64,000 bases of DNA from Hybos culiciformis (Eukaryota; Arthropoda; Insecta; Diptera; Hybotidae). Shown here one piece after another: positions 1-13,200 of the stretch. The stretch is from the NCBI GenBank assembly GCA_964007475.1, contig OZ023275.1, positions 36,947,381-37,011,380 on the forward strand. Reading direction: 5' to 3'. Under the pieces are notes generated by a model. It was given only the letters and a program-made list of their open reading frames with translations, made no database searches and was not told where the DNA came from. Position 1 is the first letter of the stretch. Every line of letters begins with the position of its first letter. Both the position numbers and the translations under genes were made by a program.

Positions 1-3000
1 TACATTATACATTCATATATGTTGTTTTATATTATATATTTAAAAAGGGTAAAAATTACTAAATTATGACTTAATTGACTTAACAAAGAATTCCGCCAAA
101 TGATTAATGTAATTATTTTATAAGCAAATATGATTATATTAACATTTATTTATGTGTTTTAAGTTTTTGTTTTTCAATTTTATTTATTTTTTAATTTTTT
201 TTTTTACTTTCCACAATTGGAAGTGTTTAAAAAAAATTTGAAATATAAATTTGTAAACTTTTGCAAGTTCAATGACACTACATCTTCCAAACATGGAATT
301 TTATTGATCAATATGGAATTTTGGTTAATGGTTGAGCAATGTAATAAAAAAATATTAATTGTCATTGTTTTTTTTTTTTCGATTACAAACATATAATATA
401 TGTGTTGTATACAGATATGTTGTATACTATATAGATTGAAAAACTTGAAATTTTCACCTTTTTGAAGATAACTTTTTTATTTTTCCTTTCTTATAATGAT
501 TTATTTTCATAATATGCTTTTCTCCAAATAAAATTACAATGGAAAAATCTGCTTTTCGAATATAAAATCATAATTGGATTTTAATTATAGTGATCTACTT
601 GTTCAACATAATAAAACCTAATATAATGTATGAAAAAAAAAATATAATATATGATATTAAAATATGGCATTAAAGATACTAAGTCCAGAAGTAATTTTTA
701 CCTAACCAAGTAAGTTTGACTGGCAAAAAAACATTTATATAAAGCTTAGCACATGACTCAACGTATTCTAATAACATAAAGGAATAATATAATAATCAAA
801 TTTAAAAATATATATAAGTAAGAAAACAAATAAGACATTGAGAGATGATTTAACATCATCTTTCCTATTATCAAACACGCTTTTCAAAATTATGTTTGTT
901 AATAATAATAACACACGAACATTTTTAGGAAATTAAGTTTTTATATAAGCATTCAAAAAAAAAAGCGCAAACAATAATTCAAATTTTGAAAAATCATTGA
1001 ACTTGTAGAAAACAAATAAAGCAAAAAAAGTTTAACGTTAGATTTACCAAAATAATTTTCATATATACATTTATAAATTTTTTTGTCTATACTGAATTTA
1101 ATTAAAAATTCGATCCGCATTACATTTATAGGTATATACGAAAATAAATTTATTATTATTGAAATGCAATGAATAATATTTATTTTTAATTAAGACTGAA
1201 AGAAAATCGAATATGCGCCTGAGGGTAAAAAAAAAAAAGTAAAAATAAAACAATTACTACACTAAAATATTTCAAGAAAAATTTATTTTTATATATAGAT
1301 TTCTCAATGTAGGTATATTTCTGTTAAATAAAAACATAAACTTTTGGAAGCAAGAGAAACTTAATGTTATGTCAATATGTATTTCTTGGAAATGTTGACT
1401 TTGTTTAGATCTATTTGATAATGTTCAGTGCAAGCGAGGCCTAACAAGGATAATAATTTCGAGTTTCTGACATAAAATAACAATTAAATATTGAATTTGA
1501 TTACGTACATCGTAAATTACATCTACATTATTTATACAATTTACTCGAATAATAAGAAATTATGTATTTAATTATGTAAGTAATTATGTAAGTAATAACG
1601 TATGTAATTATGATAGTGTGTCTTAAGATATAGTTTTAAATTTAAATTAAAGATATTAAGATGAGTAAGTAACCAATCTGGTCTTAAGTAATGTATTACA
1701 TACTGTCGTATGAATATTTTCTATTGTTATAGGTACCTATTTATCAATTCAAGTTAACTTGTTAATGTATATACCTAATCCGAATAATTTCTGTATTCTT
1801 TGAATAAAATTTAAATAATTATATCATCATATTTTTTATTAATATGTGCGTACATAATTTGATTTAAAATTCTGTCAACATATTTATTTATTTTTGAAAA
1901 TTAAAATTCATGATATGTTGTTATAATGTATATAAAAATAAAATCGATGGTCAATTATTATTAATTTGGTATGAAAATAAATATTATATGAACCTAAATA
2001 TAGAAAAATAAAATTTGTCATCAATAAATTTTATTAATTTTTTTGTATTTCTGTAGAATCTACATGTAGCATTTGTGACTTATTATGATTTATTTCTTAT
2101 TGTTTTCTTTTCATAGTATATAAATATGAGGACCAAAGAATAATTTAATGTAACAACTCTAAAGAAACATTGAAAAAAAAAAGTTTTTAACTTCGTTATG
2201 TTGACCCTGTTTACCAGTTTGAATCAAAATTTTAATCAAAAAAGAGAAGATACAATATTAATGGACCATCAGATGGTTATCTGGCTCAATTATTAATAAT
2301 TGTTATTGAATTTGATTAAAATCTTAAAAAAAAAAAAATTAATGAATATAATCCTCAGCTGATTCAACCCTGTGTCCTACTAATTTAAATGAAAGACTTA
2401 TCTTATTGTTTTGTACAACATATAACCGTCATCTTCTTATCAAATAATATCAGAGGCCATAAAATTTTGGGTGTTAAGCAATTATTTAATTATTTTATAC
2501 AAAAAAAAAAAATCTTAGTCATTGATTATACGTTATACCTCTTTTTTCTTTTTTTTGAGAATTCACCTTCACTTTTTACATCATTTGAATTTTATTTTTT
2601 TATTTAAGGAAGTAAAATTTTCCAACATTATAACCTGAAAAATATTCAATGAATGTATTTTACTTACATTTTTGATGATTCACATTAAATGATGTTTATG
2701 TATCTGAAATGTACAAAGAAGACATAAGTAATGATTAAGCGTTTCAAATGGATAAATTAAAAATCATTAAAAATTCTTTATTAATATAATTTATTTGATG
2801 CATCATAAAAATTTTTCATAATGTTTTTCAAGCCTAAATGTATAAATAATCATAAAAATATGAATTCTTTGAAGAAATAAAATCGACAAAAAATTTGTCA
2901 TTTACAAAAATAATGCTTACTTTTTAATAGTTTGGGATTTTTGAAAACATTCATTTTTCAAATTTTACTACAGTATACAATCGAAATGCATAATTGACTT

Positions 3001-6000
3001 CCTGATGATTTGCAAAAGGAAACAGTTCAAATAGATTTTCATATCAAAAATAAATTCCTCTTAATTTAAAACAAGAACAATATCATAAAATTTCTACACG
3101 CGTACAAATTCCACGGAAATGAGTTTTTTGTGAAGTTATAAAAAACGAGATTCAAATTATGAATCTTATATTGCACAGCAAATTATACACTTTATACACA
3201 AATAAATGTACGCTCGTCCTCAAGTGAAATATTGAAAATAAATATTAAAATCAAATAATTAAACAAAAACATATATTTGGATGAATCAAGTTTCAACATT
3301 GAAATCTTAATGTTAGTAACTTTTTTATACGAACATTGTAATTTTTTTAACTGTGTATTGTAAGAGCGATATTGCTTTCGATTCTGAGTCAAAAATAGAC
3401 ATGCAATTCCAAACGAAGTGCAAAAATAACAAACTCCTGACCTAATTATTTCTCATAACCGTTTCACTTTTTACTCACATGAATTTCCACCAATTTCATG
3501 TTAAATTATTATGTTTATTATAATTTTCAAAAATTTTATACCATCAATTTTGTGTAAAAAAAACATTTTAAATATTTTACATCCTACAAAGGGAAGGTAT
3601 TTGGCAAATAGTTTCATTTTATAAAATATTAAAACAAAATAGATGAAAATATAAAGATATTTTAATTTAACCCCCTTAACTAAATAATCTTCCAAATCAA
3701 AGGTTTATTTTTTTTAACATCACCATTCAAAAAATTGTAGTATTAATCATTATAATTTTTTTTCCTTTTAGAAGGTGATCTTTGTGGTATTTCATGCTTT
3801 CACAAAATTGCATCAGTTTCTATAAAATTTTTTTTTACTATACTTATTTCTAATGATTGCTTCGCAATTTTTCTTTTTTTATTGAATTCAAGTTTTATTT
3901 AATTTTTATATTTTTATGTTGGAAGTTGGAAGCACATTTTTCGATTTAAAAAAAAAAAAAACATATATGCAATTACCTGCTGAAGCGGAATGCATATTTT
4001 AATAAATTTAATTATAAAAAAAGATTTTACAATATTTATTATATCTAAAAGCAATTCAATTAATTTTAGATATTTAGAAATAATTACTGATTTCAGAAAA
4101 GGTTCTACAAAATCAAAAATATTTTTCGAATTTTTGGGGCAATTTAGTATAGCTTATTTTTCTATTTAATAACTTATAATAAATTTGTTTTTGCGTATAT
4201 AGAAATTTCGACATAATGTAGATCCATTTAAAAATGTAAATAGGTTGGGTCTTCATTTTTTTTATCTTTCTTTATAGAAATAAATGCACTCATTCAAACA
4301 TTTATTAATTCATTTTAAAATGTTTGAAACAAATTTGGTGGCACTTAGAACAGTTTGACAATATAACGTTTGGCATATTATATTTTTATGTTATAATACT
4401 TTAATGGTGAATGGGTTTTAAAAACGAATTCAAATATTAAGAAATGTACAGAAATGTTGTTACATGTACTATGTATGAGTGCATATTTCTAATAAAATAT
4501 TTATTTTTCACAAAATTTTCTGGTTCCCTAATATTATACGTAAAAACAAAATAAGTAAATTTGACTTTTTGAGCATATAGACTACATGTTTATAAGAAAA
4601 ACTGCATTTCACATAGGAAAATTTTTATTTCATATTTATTTCACATTTACAGCATGGTAAACATTTTTCTACTTTTTTTTTTTAGATGATGTTGGTAAAA
4701 TTATATGATAAAAAAATAAAAAACAATTTTTTTTCTTTTTTAAATTTTTTCCTGAAAACATTATTTTGTTCATTCACATTTTTTTTTAAAACCTTGTTTT
4801 ATCAAATTTGGTTATAAAATTATGTGGATCAGTTGGATAACACTTATATATATATATTATAATCTTCTCTTATGTTAGACCAGAATGTAAAGATATTTCA
4901 AAAAGATATTACATGATTGCATAATTTGAAAATAAAAAAAATGATAGCATAATGTTGGGTATAATCATAAAAAATACAGATAAGCTTAAAATGTGTAACA
5001 TGATTATAATAAGCATAATATTTATGATAAAAATGGTTTTTTTAATTACTCTACTTTCTGTACTTTAAATAATATTCTTATATTTTATTACTTTATTACC
5101 ACTCCATATTTTTTGACAGCGCGACAAGAATTTTAAACTTTGGAGAGTGTTTTAAGAGTAGTTCAAATCTTCTGACTTAAACTTCTCGAATGAATTCAGA
5201 GATTTTAGTGGTAGTAAGCGGTCACAAAATAAACCAAAAATACCAAATGCTTTTATATATTTTGTTTTTGTACACGACACGATGAAATAGGATATGAAAA
5301 AATCAATAGAACTGCCAGAAATTTCAGTTTTAATGTTCATTATTATAATGCGATGACTATCATAAAGGAAATTTTTATATCTGAATATTCAACACCGTCA
5401 GCATTTTTATATATTCCGATACCATTAAATTCTCTTCAAAAAAAAAATTAATAAAAATATATAGGAAAAGTCCATTAAACGTTTCTTTTTTTTTCGCAAT
5501 TAAATTTCTATTTAATGACAAATTGGTCAAACATAGGTGTGGAGAATAATTTTTATTTATTTTTTAATGAAAACGAAAAATTGAAATAAAATATCAGAAA
5601 AAACTGTCCTTTCAATTTCTTAAAATAACTTTTACCGTAAATTGATTATATAGGAAAATCTTTAATATAATTATATAATATAAACTTTTCCTGTGCATTT
5701 GTCCCATTAACTGATGTCATAGAAATAGTGTTGATGATGAAAGAAAAGTTTGCTCGGTTGTTTCTTGTGAATATCCAAATCCAGGATTTAAGTTTGCAAA
5801 CTATCAACAGAATATTTGTTCTTGGAAATTAATTTAGAAATCGTTTTGGAATAATTACTCAATTTTATTAAAAACTAATATTCTTGATGAAATTATTACA
5901 ATTTAATTTTCTTGAGAATGAAAGTAAGCATAAATTAAAAGTCAAGCATAAATTTAAAACAATATTTTAGTAAAAAAAAATTTCAGCAACAGCAGGGAAT

Positions 6001-6552
6001 TTTCATTATGATAAATTGGGGTTACTAAAAGATATCAACATAAATAAATAATAATAATAAGAATTTAAACACTCTTTATATAGGTTTGTATATGTACATA
6101 AAAAAATGACCATAATGACCGTAATAAACTCGTAATATTCCAGGTACTTTTGGTTGGATCATAATTAATAAAAAGGTTAATTAATTATATGAAAATGAAA
6201 ACTTTATGAAACAATAAGAATACGTTTTATTTTGTTTTTTTGTTTTATTCCAAAAACCCAAAAAAAAAAAATAAAATAAAAAAAAAAAATTCACAGCACC
6301 AAACTAAAAGAAAATGAAAGTTGAGCTGTTAATTTAATATTCTATACAATTTTCATTTGAAGAAAATTTTTAAAACAAAAATAAAATAAAATTCATAATT
6401 AACACCAATTTATACTTGAATTTATGAATAAATTTTGAATATAAAAGAACTTCATATTTAATATTTTGTATATAATAATGTAAACTTTAATACCTGTTAT
6501 TTCTTTTGAGACAAAAAAAAAGGAAAATTTGTGGCTTGTAGCTATAAATATA
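1..6552. other. AT-rich non-coding stretch
   Basis: No open frame here looks like a gene. The frames present are 60 to 75 codons long, low in complexity and rich in F, I, K, L, N and Y, as expected by chance in DNA this AT-rich. I see many A or T runs of 8 to 12 bases and scattered TA-rich tracts. I found no tRNA, no splice-supported exon and no long inverted repeat. It could be intergenic DNA or part of a large intron; the sequence does not decide. Confidence 0.6.
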
Positions 6553-6795
6553 CACAGAAAAAAATTTGCTCGTACTCATTACGTCAAAAAAGTTCGTTAA
6601 TGACATTCTCGTTAAGATAACGAAAAATAATGAATAAATACGTTTTTCTAACGTAAATTTCGTTTATTTTCTATTACGAACCTTTTTTTTCATTTTTAGT
6701 ACTCGTTAAAAAAGTTCGTTATCGTTAAATACGGGAAACAAAAATTTCAATCCATACAGAACTTATATTTTCCATTTTACACATTGCCGTAAATT

Positions 6796-6867
6796 TAGTT
6801 CATAGCTCAGTGGCAGAGTTGATGGATTGCAATGTTTAGGACAGTGGTTCAAAGCCACAAGCGGGCA
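6796..6867 (+). repeat. tRNA-like SINE head (pseudo-tRNA) inside the MITE
   Basis: A box-A-like sequence TAGCTCAGTGG lies at 6803-6813, and a B box GGTTCAAAGCC that fits the consensus lies at 6846-6856, at tRNA-like spacing. The T arm can pair (GTGG with CCAC). The 5' side does not pair with the 3' AGCGGGC, so there is no acceptor stem and this is not a working tRNA. The central part (ATTGCAATG) is vaguely like tRNA-Cys(GCA). An A-rich tail follows directly, as in a simple tRNA-derived SINE. Confidence 0.55.
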
Positions 6868-7082
6868 TAAAAAAAATTATTAAAAAAAAATTAAATAAAA
6901 AAATTTAAAAAATAAATAATAAAAATAGAAACATAAATAAAAAAAATTAATAAATAAAAAAAAAAAATAAAAAAAAATAAAAAAAAAAAATTAAAAAAAA
7001 AAATAAATAAATAAATAAATAAAAAAAAAAATAAAAAAAAAATTAAAATAAAAAATAAAAAATCAAATAAATAAAAAAAAAA
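6868..7082. repeat. A-rich (AAAT/AAATA)n low-complexity tract
   Basis: About 215 bp made almost only of A with interspersed T, in AAAT/AATAAA-like units. It directly follows the tRNA-like sequence and ends before the right half of the MITE. It fits an expanded SINE tail. Confidence 0.8.
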
Positions 7083-7284
7083 TTTAGTCTAGTAAAATTT
7101 TTCTTTCGTATTTGCGGTGTTTTTGCTGAAGAATTTGAAAGGTTTTTGGTTTTGGGGTATAACGAACTTTTTTAACGAACTACGAGCTTTTTTCAACGAA
7201 ATGTTCGTTGTAGCCAAAATAACGAATTTTTCGTTGATTTTAACGAATTATTTAGTTATTAGTACGAGCAAATTTTTTTCTGTG

Positions 7285-10200
7285 ATATATATATATTATA
7301 TCACACTCGTTATGTAAAAACTTACTCATTTTTTGGTGTAATTTTTTTTTATTGGTGCTTAGCATCATGAACGAATATCATAAAAAATCCTAAAAATTAT
7401 AATTTAAAAAATATTTCAAAAACCTGAGTCTAGTTTACTGATTTTTTCTTTTCTATTGGTTAAAAAAATTTTCGATGTTTCAAAAAAGATCATAAAAACA
7501 AACCTTCATATTAAAACCAACTGCATATGGCTCTGTTTCGCCGTGACTCGATACCATTTTTTTTGACGTTTGCTCCGATTTCTCAGTAAATAGACGTCCT
7601 ATTTGAAAAAGTTTAACAGATTTTTGTAGCTTGACTCGTCCCTAATTCAATGAAGTGAGAGTTTTATTTTTTTATTTTTTGAAGACAATGAAATTCTATT
7701 CGTGACTCGTTGACTAAAATTTTGAATGTTGTTTTAACGATATCAATGTTTCAACGCAAAATTCTCTAAAAGTAAGATTATTTCACACTTTCTTTTTTTT
7801 TATTTCATTTGTTGGACTAAAAACGCTTCGAATAAAAGTATTCGCATTAAATTTTGTAATCCTAGTAACTGACAATTAATTCTAGTTTCCGTGACTCGAA
7901 ACCGTGACTCGAAACGAAAAAAAAAATTACTATTGTTACTGAAAAATAAAAAGAGGTAATATTATTAAAGGAGACGTTAAAAAGTTTGATAAATTAACTT
8001 CAAACAAAAAAAAACTATTTAGACATTTACTTACTCAAAAAAACGGTTAAAATAATACTAAGAACATCCGAATTCTTATAAATTTTTAAGAAATTTTAGA
8101 AACAGAGCTATATTAAGTATTTCCAAGAGAAGTTCTGATCTAGTTCTACTGAACTTGATATTTTTTTTGGTAAAAATTCTTCCTTTTCACTTTATTGAGC
8201 TTAATCATTTTAATCCATATATTGTTCCAGTCGTATTTTCTATGCTTAGAATTAACTCAAAAATCATGCAGTAAGATTAATTTTAGTTTTGTTTCATGTC
8301 ATATATTATACAGAAATATAAAAATGATATGCCAAATAATAGAAAATGTCAAATTAACATTTTTCAGTAAATTTTTTAACATTATTTTCGCCCTAATTTT
8401 TCATGTTATCTCTTTGTTTTTCGTATTTGCAAAATACTTTTTCATATTTTATACAACACCGCATAAATTTGAGCTTTTCAGACTCACAGAGTGATAAAAA
8501 AAAGAAGTTAATTTTATAAATTAAATTATTATTATTTTATATTATTGCTTTCATTTTTCAAAAGATACATCAACAAAAATAAAAAATTATAATAGGAATA
8601 ATAATTCAGACAACACAATATAATTTTAAGAATTTTTCTTTTCAAAATAAATATACTTCTCACTTTTTTCCCATTATGTTGCAAAAAAAATAAAATAAAA
8701 TTATGGATTTAGTGTCACGAAAATGAAAAAAAAATAAATGTGATATAATTGAAAGTAAACAGTTGACATTATTATACACGGTTGACACTATTATCCCATA
8801 TAATTAGATTATATCAGATTTTTAGTGTTCAGTGCTTCTACCCTGACAAATTGCATTTATTATTATTATATGTATTAAATGTATTATTTTCTTTTTTAAA
8901 TTGATTTTTTTCTTTTTATTATAAACAGGATATGTTTTTTAAATTATACGAATTCTGTTGATTTTTGATACAAGCACATAAGAACAACATAAAGAACTAA
9001 GTTCAAGTTCAAGTTCAAGTGGAACATAAATTTTTCTAAATTTGTCCTCCAGAATAAATTGTGGTGAAATGTGTAGGGTGAGCCTGAATTTAATCTTGTT
9101 TTTTGTGTAAAAACTGAATTTTAAAATTTGTCTAGAATATTAGAACGAAAATAAATATTATAAAAACACATTCATAAAAATATCTTTACAAATCTGAAAA
9201 AAAATTGGTAATTTTTTTTTTTTTTTTTTTGGTATTCTGTGATGTTGACAATGCATCCATCATATTTCAAAAATAATTCACTATTATTTTAATTCTGGCA
9301 AAAAATTAAGAATATAATTATGTAATTATAAAAAATGAAGAAAATGATTTTTGGCCTAAAATTTGCAAAAGGAAAAAAATTACAAGTTTGCGTACTACGT
9401 ACAAACAATTTTAATCTGAAATAAAACGCACTAAATTCATATATTTATGAGAGTAAGTACAAATTTTAGTCAAAGTTTTTTATAATTTTCCAAACAAATT
9501 TCAAATTGTACCAAAAAGAAGACAAACACTAAATCCTTTTCACTGATTACACGCCGTCAATGAAAATATGAAAAAAAATAATGGTTTTTTTGTTATGAAT
9601 GAATAGATTAAAAAAAAGTATTAAGTATGTGTTTAAGACAAATTATGGAAAAATGTTATTTAAAAATAATTTATTAACAAAAAGCAATGTATATTTTAGG
9701 CATTCAATCAAAATCACAATGAAAATTTTTATAAAACCGGAAAAACAGGGAAAACATAAACTCAACAAAATTGAACTGACAGATATTGTTCAACAATAAA
9801 AGTTTTTGGCTATTTTAAATTATATGATAATAAATAAAACTGAGAAATTAAGTTAGATGCCATCAGTTTCATCGTCTGACAGGGTATCTTTAAATTTTAG
9901 AACTTTGGATGCTATTTTATAAGGAAAAATTATCTGTAACAAAATAAATTTTTTTTTTTTCAACTTTTCTTTTGCAAGCCAAGATACAGAGTTTGAAAGT
10001 GCGAAAACTGTTTTCTTACTCATTTAATACTATTTCCGGCAAAAAAATAATGGTCTTTATCTTAAATTTTCGATAACTGTTTCATTTTTAATAAAAATTT
10101 ATTTAAAACTTGGAAGTAAAAAAATCATAAAATCCATTCGCCAATTAGATGACACATGAAATAATTATTCAAAAGAAATAAGACCAAAAATATTCATGTG

Positions 10201-13200
10201 CAATTCACGTAATAACGAAAATCCTATTTAAATGCAAAATTAAGATAAATCGAAATTTAATACCAATTAAAAATTTATGTTAAAAAAAAAAAGATATGTA
10301 TGTTTAAAAATAATTGCGGATATTTTGCACAGAATAAGAAAATTTTATTATTTTAAAAACACAGAGGTATTATATTTGTACACTAAATTTGTATCGAGTT
10401 CCTTTTTTATTAAGTTGTTTTTAAAATTTTTTATATTTATACTACAGTAAGAAATTCACCGACCATTAAGACTTATAAATTTTGCTTAATTAAAATAAAT
10501 AATTATCTATTTTCCCTATAATTTTCCATCTAATTTCTAATTATAGTAACTAAATTTGTTTACTTCCTCTTTGACTTGATATTAATAACTTTATTGCAAA
10601 AAATAATTATCAATAAAATGAAAAATTAAACATTTAAGATAAACAGGTATATGAATTAATAGCTGTAAAAAAATATTTTGTAACATTAAATTAACATGAT
10701 ACATGTATATTATGTAGTTTATATCTCTCTTAAAATTCAAATGGAATGAAGGTTTGACTTAATCAAACAGGTAATTATAAAGCGTTATCTTTTATTTGAC
10801 TTATCTATTAAAATAAATATTATGAAATTTCTTGGCCTAATTTGAAACAGAGCTTATACTATGTTAACCTGCATTATTACTATAATTATTTGTATGTATA
10901 TAAATACATTTTTATTATTATTTTTTTTTTTAATTCTTCATGCTGGCAGATCACAACAGAAGCTCTAAAAAGCAATTTATCTAACAAAATTGATTAGTTT
11001 TTACATAATTAATATCTAGTGCCTTAATTTTTATCTATATTTTGAAATTTAATAGACAAATATAATATTACAGAAACATTTGTTTGTTTCTGACTACTTT
11101 ATTTTTTGTCGTAGGAACGGTCTCAATAAATAAATACACACAGCTGAGCAGATTACCAATTTAACCATATATTAAAATTGTTTAATGTTAACAACAAAAC
11201 AATTAATAAAATAAAATTCACAATGAACACAATCCTGCGAAAAGTGTTTTACAACATTGACTGATGTAATAACTTATGTACAACAAAAATTGTAATTATA
11301 TTAAATACATTTTCGATTTTATGTATTTTCATTCTTTTTTTTTTTTTCATCTCAACTTTATATTAAAAATACTTAGTTATGTTTGATTAAGGCCTTTTGA
11401 GAAAATAATAAGTTTTATTTTCAAGCAACACTAGATTACATCATAAAGACATAAACTATGAAGCATATTAAATTTTTTTATGTAATTTCATAATTGTAAT
11501 AACAGAGAAATAAATAAAATCTACAAAAATATACTTAATACTTCAAACTTAGTAGTACAAAAAAAGCCATCTTTATTTAACCAAACATAAAAATTTATGT
11601 ATGTCCAAAGGTTAATAAATGAACTTTTCATCAAAGATTTTTTTTGAGATAATCTTAAAGTTTAAAGAAGAATTAAATTGTGTTAATATTACAGATGGAA
11701 AATAAAATTTTTTGTTTCAAAATTTTGATGGTTAACCAACGAGGTGAATCGCCGTTCACAAAGATTTTGATTAAACTAACTAGGTAAACATATATATGTA
11801 TATATATTTCTGCAGATAATTCATAAATTTGAGTTTTTTTTTATATATATTAAAGCTAAATATATTACAGAAGATCTTAAATGTGTAAGCAATAATTATT
11901 GAATGGGTCAATTAAGTGGAAACATTTTTTCTTTTATTTTCAATCAAAATGAGGAAAATTATTGTTTTCAAAATATTATAGTTATTATATAGTCAATACT
12001 TCTATATTTCCCATGATATGTCTATGATTTTTTTCTTATATGAGGGTGATAAAGCTATTGAAGCATAAATGGGAAAATTAATATCCCGAAATGTATAAAC
12101 GAATCAATATAAAATAATTATTAAAACAAAGCATTTTGGGGAATACCCACAAGTTAACCAACAATTAATTTCCTTGTATTCTTACAATTTTGTTCAAAAT
12201 TAATTTTTCTCAACTTTTCAGGCGTTTTTAATAGATAATCCTTTTTTAATAAGAATTATTATTCTCCAGAGTATTATAATATACTTAACATATATATTAA
12301 TGAAAATAGTTATAATCTTATACTCATTAAATAAAAATTTTCATTTTCATACATATACTATATTTGAAATTTTTTTGGGAAATCAAATAAAAAAAATTTT
12401 ATGTTTTTGTACAAAAATTTTCATTAGAACATTTTTCTTTCTATATAGGTACACTACACATAATTCTCCATTATATTTTAGATTTTGTTTTTGCCAAGAA
12501 CCAGTTTTAAAAAAAAAAGAAAATCTTCTTTTAATTTATTACAATTTCAAGAGTAAAAGTCGTGAAAAAAAAATTGAGTTCATTTACAAAAATATAAGTT
12601 AGTTAGCAGGAAATAAATTTATGTTAATCAACTTTCATGTACATTATGTTAACACCCAAGTCTAGTTAGTTAGTACTTAATATATGTTTTCAATGTGTTT
12701 TTTTAATGTATATTTTCATAGAGTTTTAAGTATATGAAAAGAAAATTAAAACAACCTATAATTTCCCAGAAGATCTAATTAAATTCACATATGAAACTAA
12801 ATAGAAATTTTTCTAAATGACTTTTCAAGATTATCATTTTATTATTAATGAAAAAAAAAAAGAAAAAGAAGTAAATATTAAAAAATAAAATAAAAAATTA
12901 TGAACGAATATAACTTGTTTTATATAATATAGTGTAGTATACACTTTCATTAATAAATGTATTATAATTAACTTCTTTTATTGAACATTTATACGAGTAC
13001 TCTACAGTATAGATAATGTAATAATAATGTTTCACTTAAAACTATAACCTAAAATTCTACATTTTATTAAGTATAGAAAATTTAAAATAAAATTTGCTGA
13101 CCAATGATCAGTGATTAGTCAACTATTTTTTTAAATCATATTTTAATAGAATAAGTATAAAAAAAATATACTCAAATAAATAGGTACGTACAATTTATTA

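Larger units (their letters stand above)
6553..7284. mobile_element. MITE with 24-bp perfect terminal inverted repeats
   Basis: The ends are perfect inverted repeats of 24 bp at 6553-6576 and 7261-7284. They begin CACAGAAAAAAATTTGC and continue through GTACT. The subterminal DNA on both sides is rich in AACGAA/TTCGTT words. The flanks are TA-rich (left ends AATATA, right begins ATATAT), so the target duplication is ambiguous; ATATA (5 bp) fits but cannot be separated from the simple repeat. The 732-bp interior codes for no transposase, so the element is non-autonomous. The superfamily is not clear from the sequence. It carries a tRNA-like sequence and a long A-rich tract, annotated separately. 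Confidence 0.8.

Noticed and set aside
6796..6867. Functional tRNA gene
   Set aside because: No acceptor stem can form and the anticodon arm is poor; only the promoter boxes and T arm resemble a tRNA.
8195..8494. Frames of about 100 codons in the AT-rich flanks (also 12300-12602, 17862-18137, 19573-19872, 49483-49809)
   Set aside because: Composition is dominated by F, I, K, L, N and Y, there are no motifs, and the length is expected by chance at this AT content.
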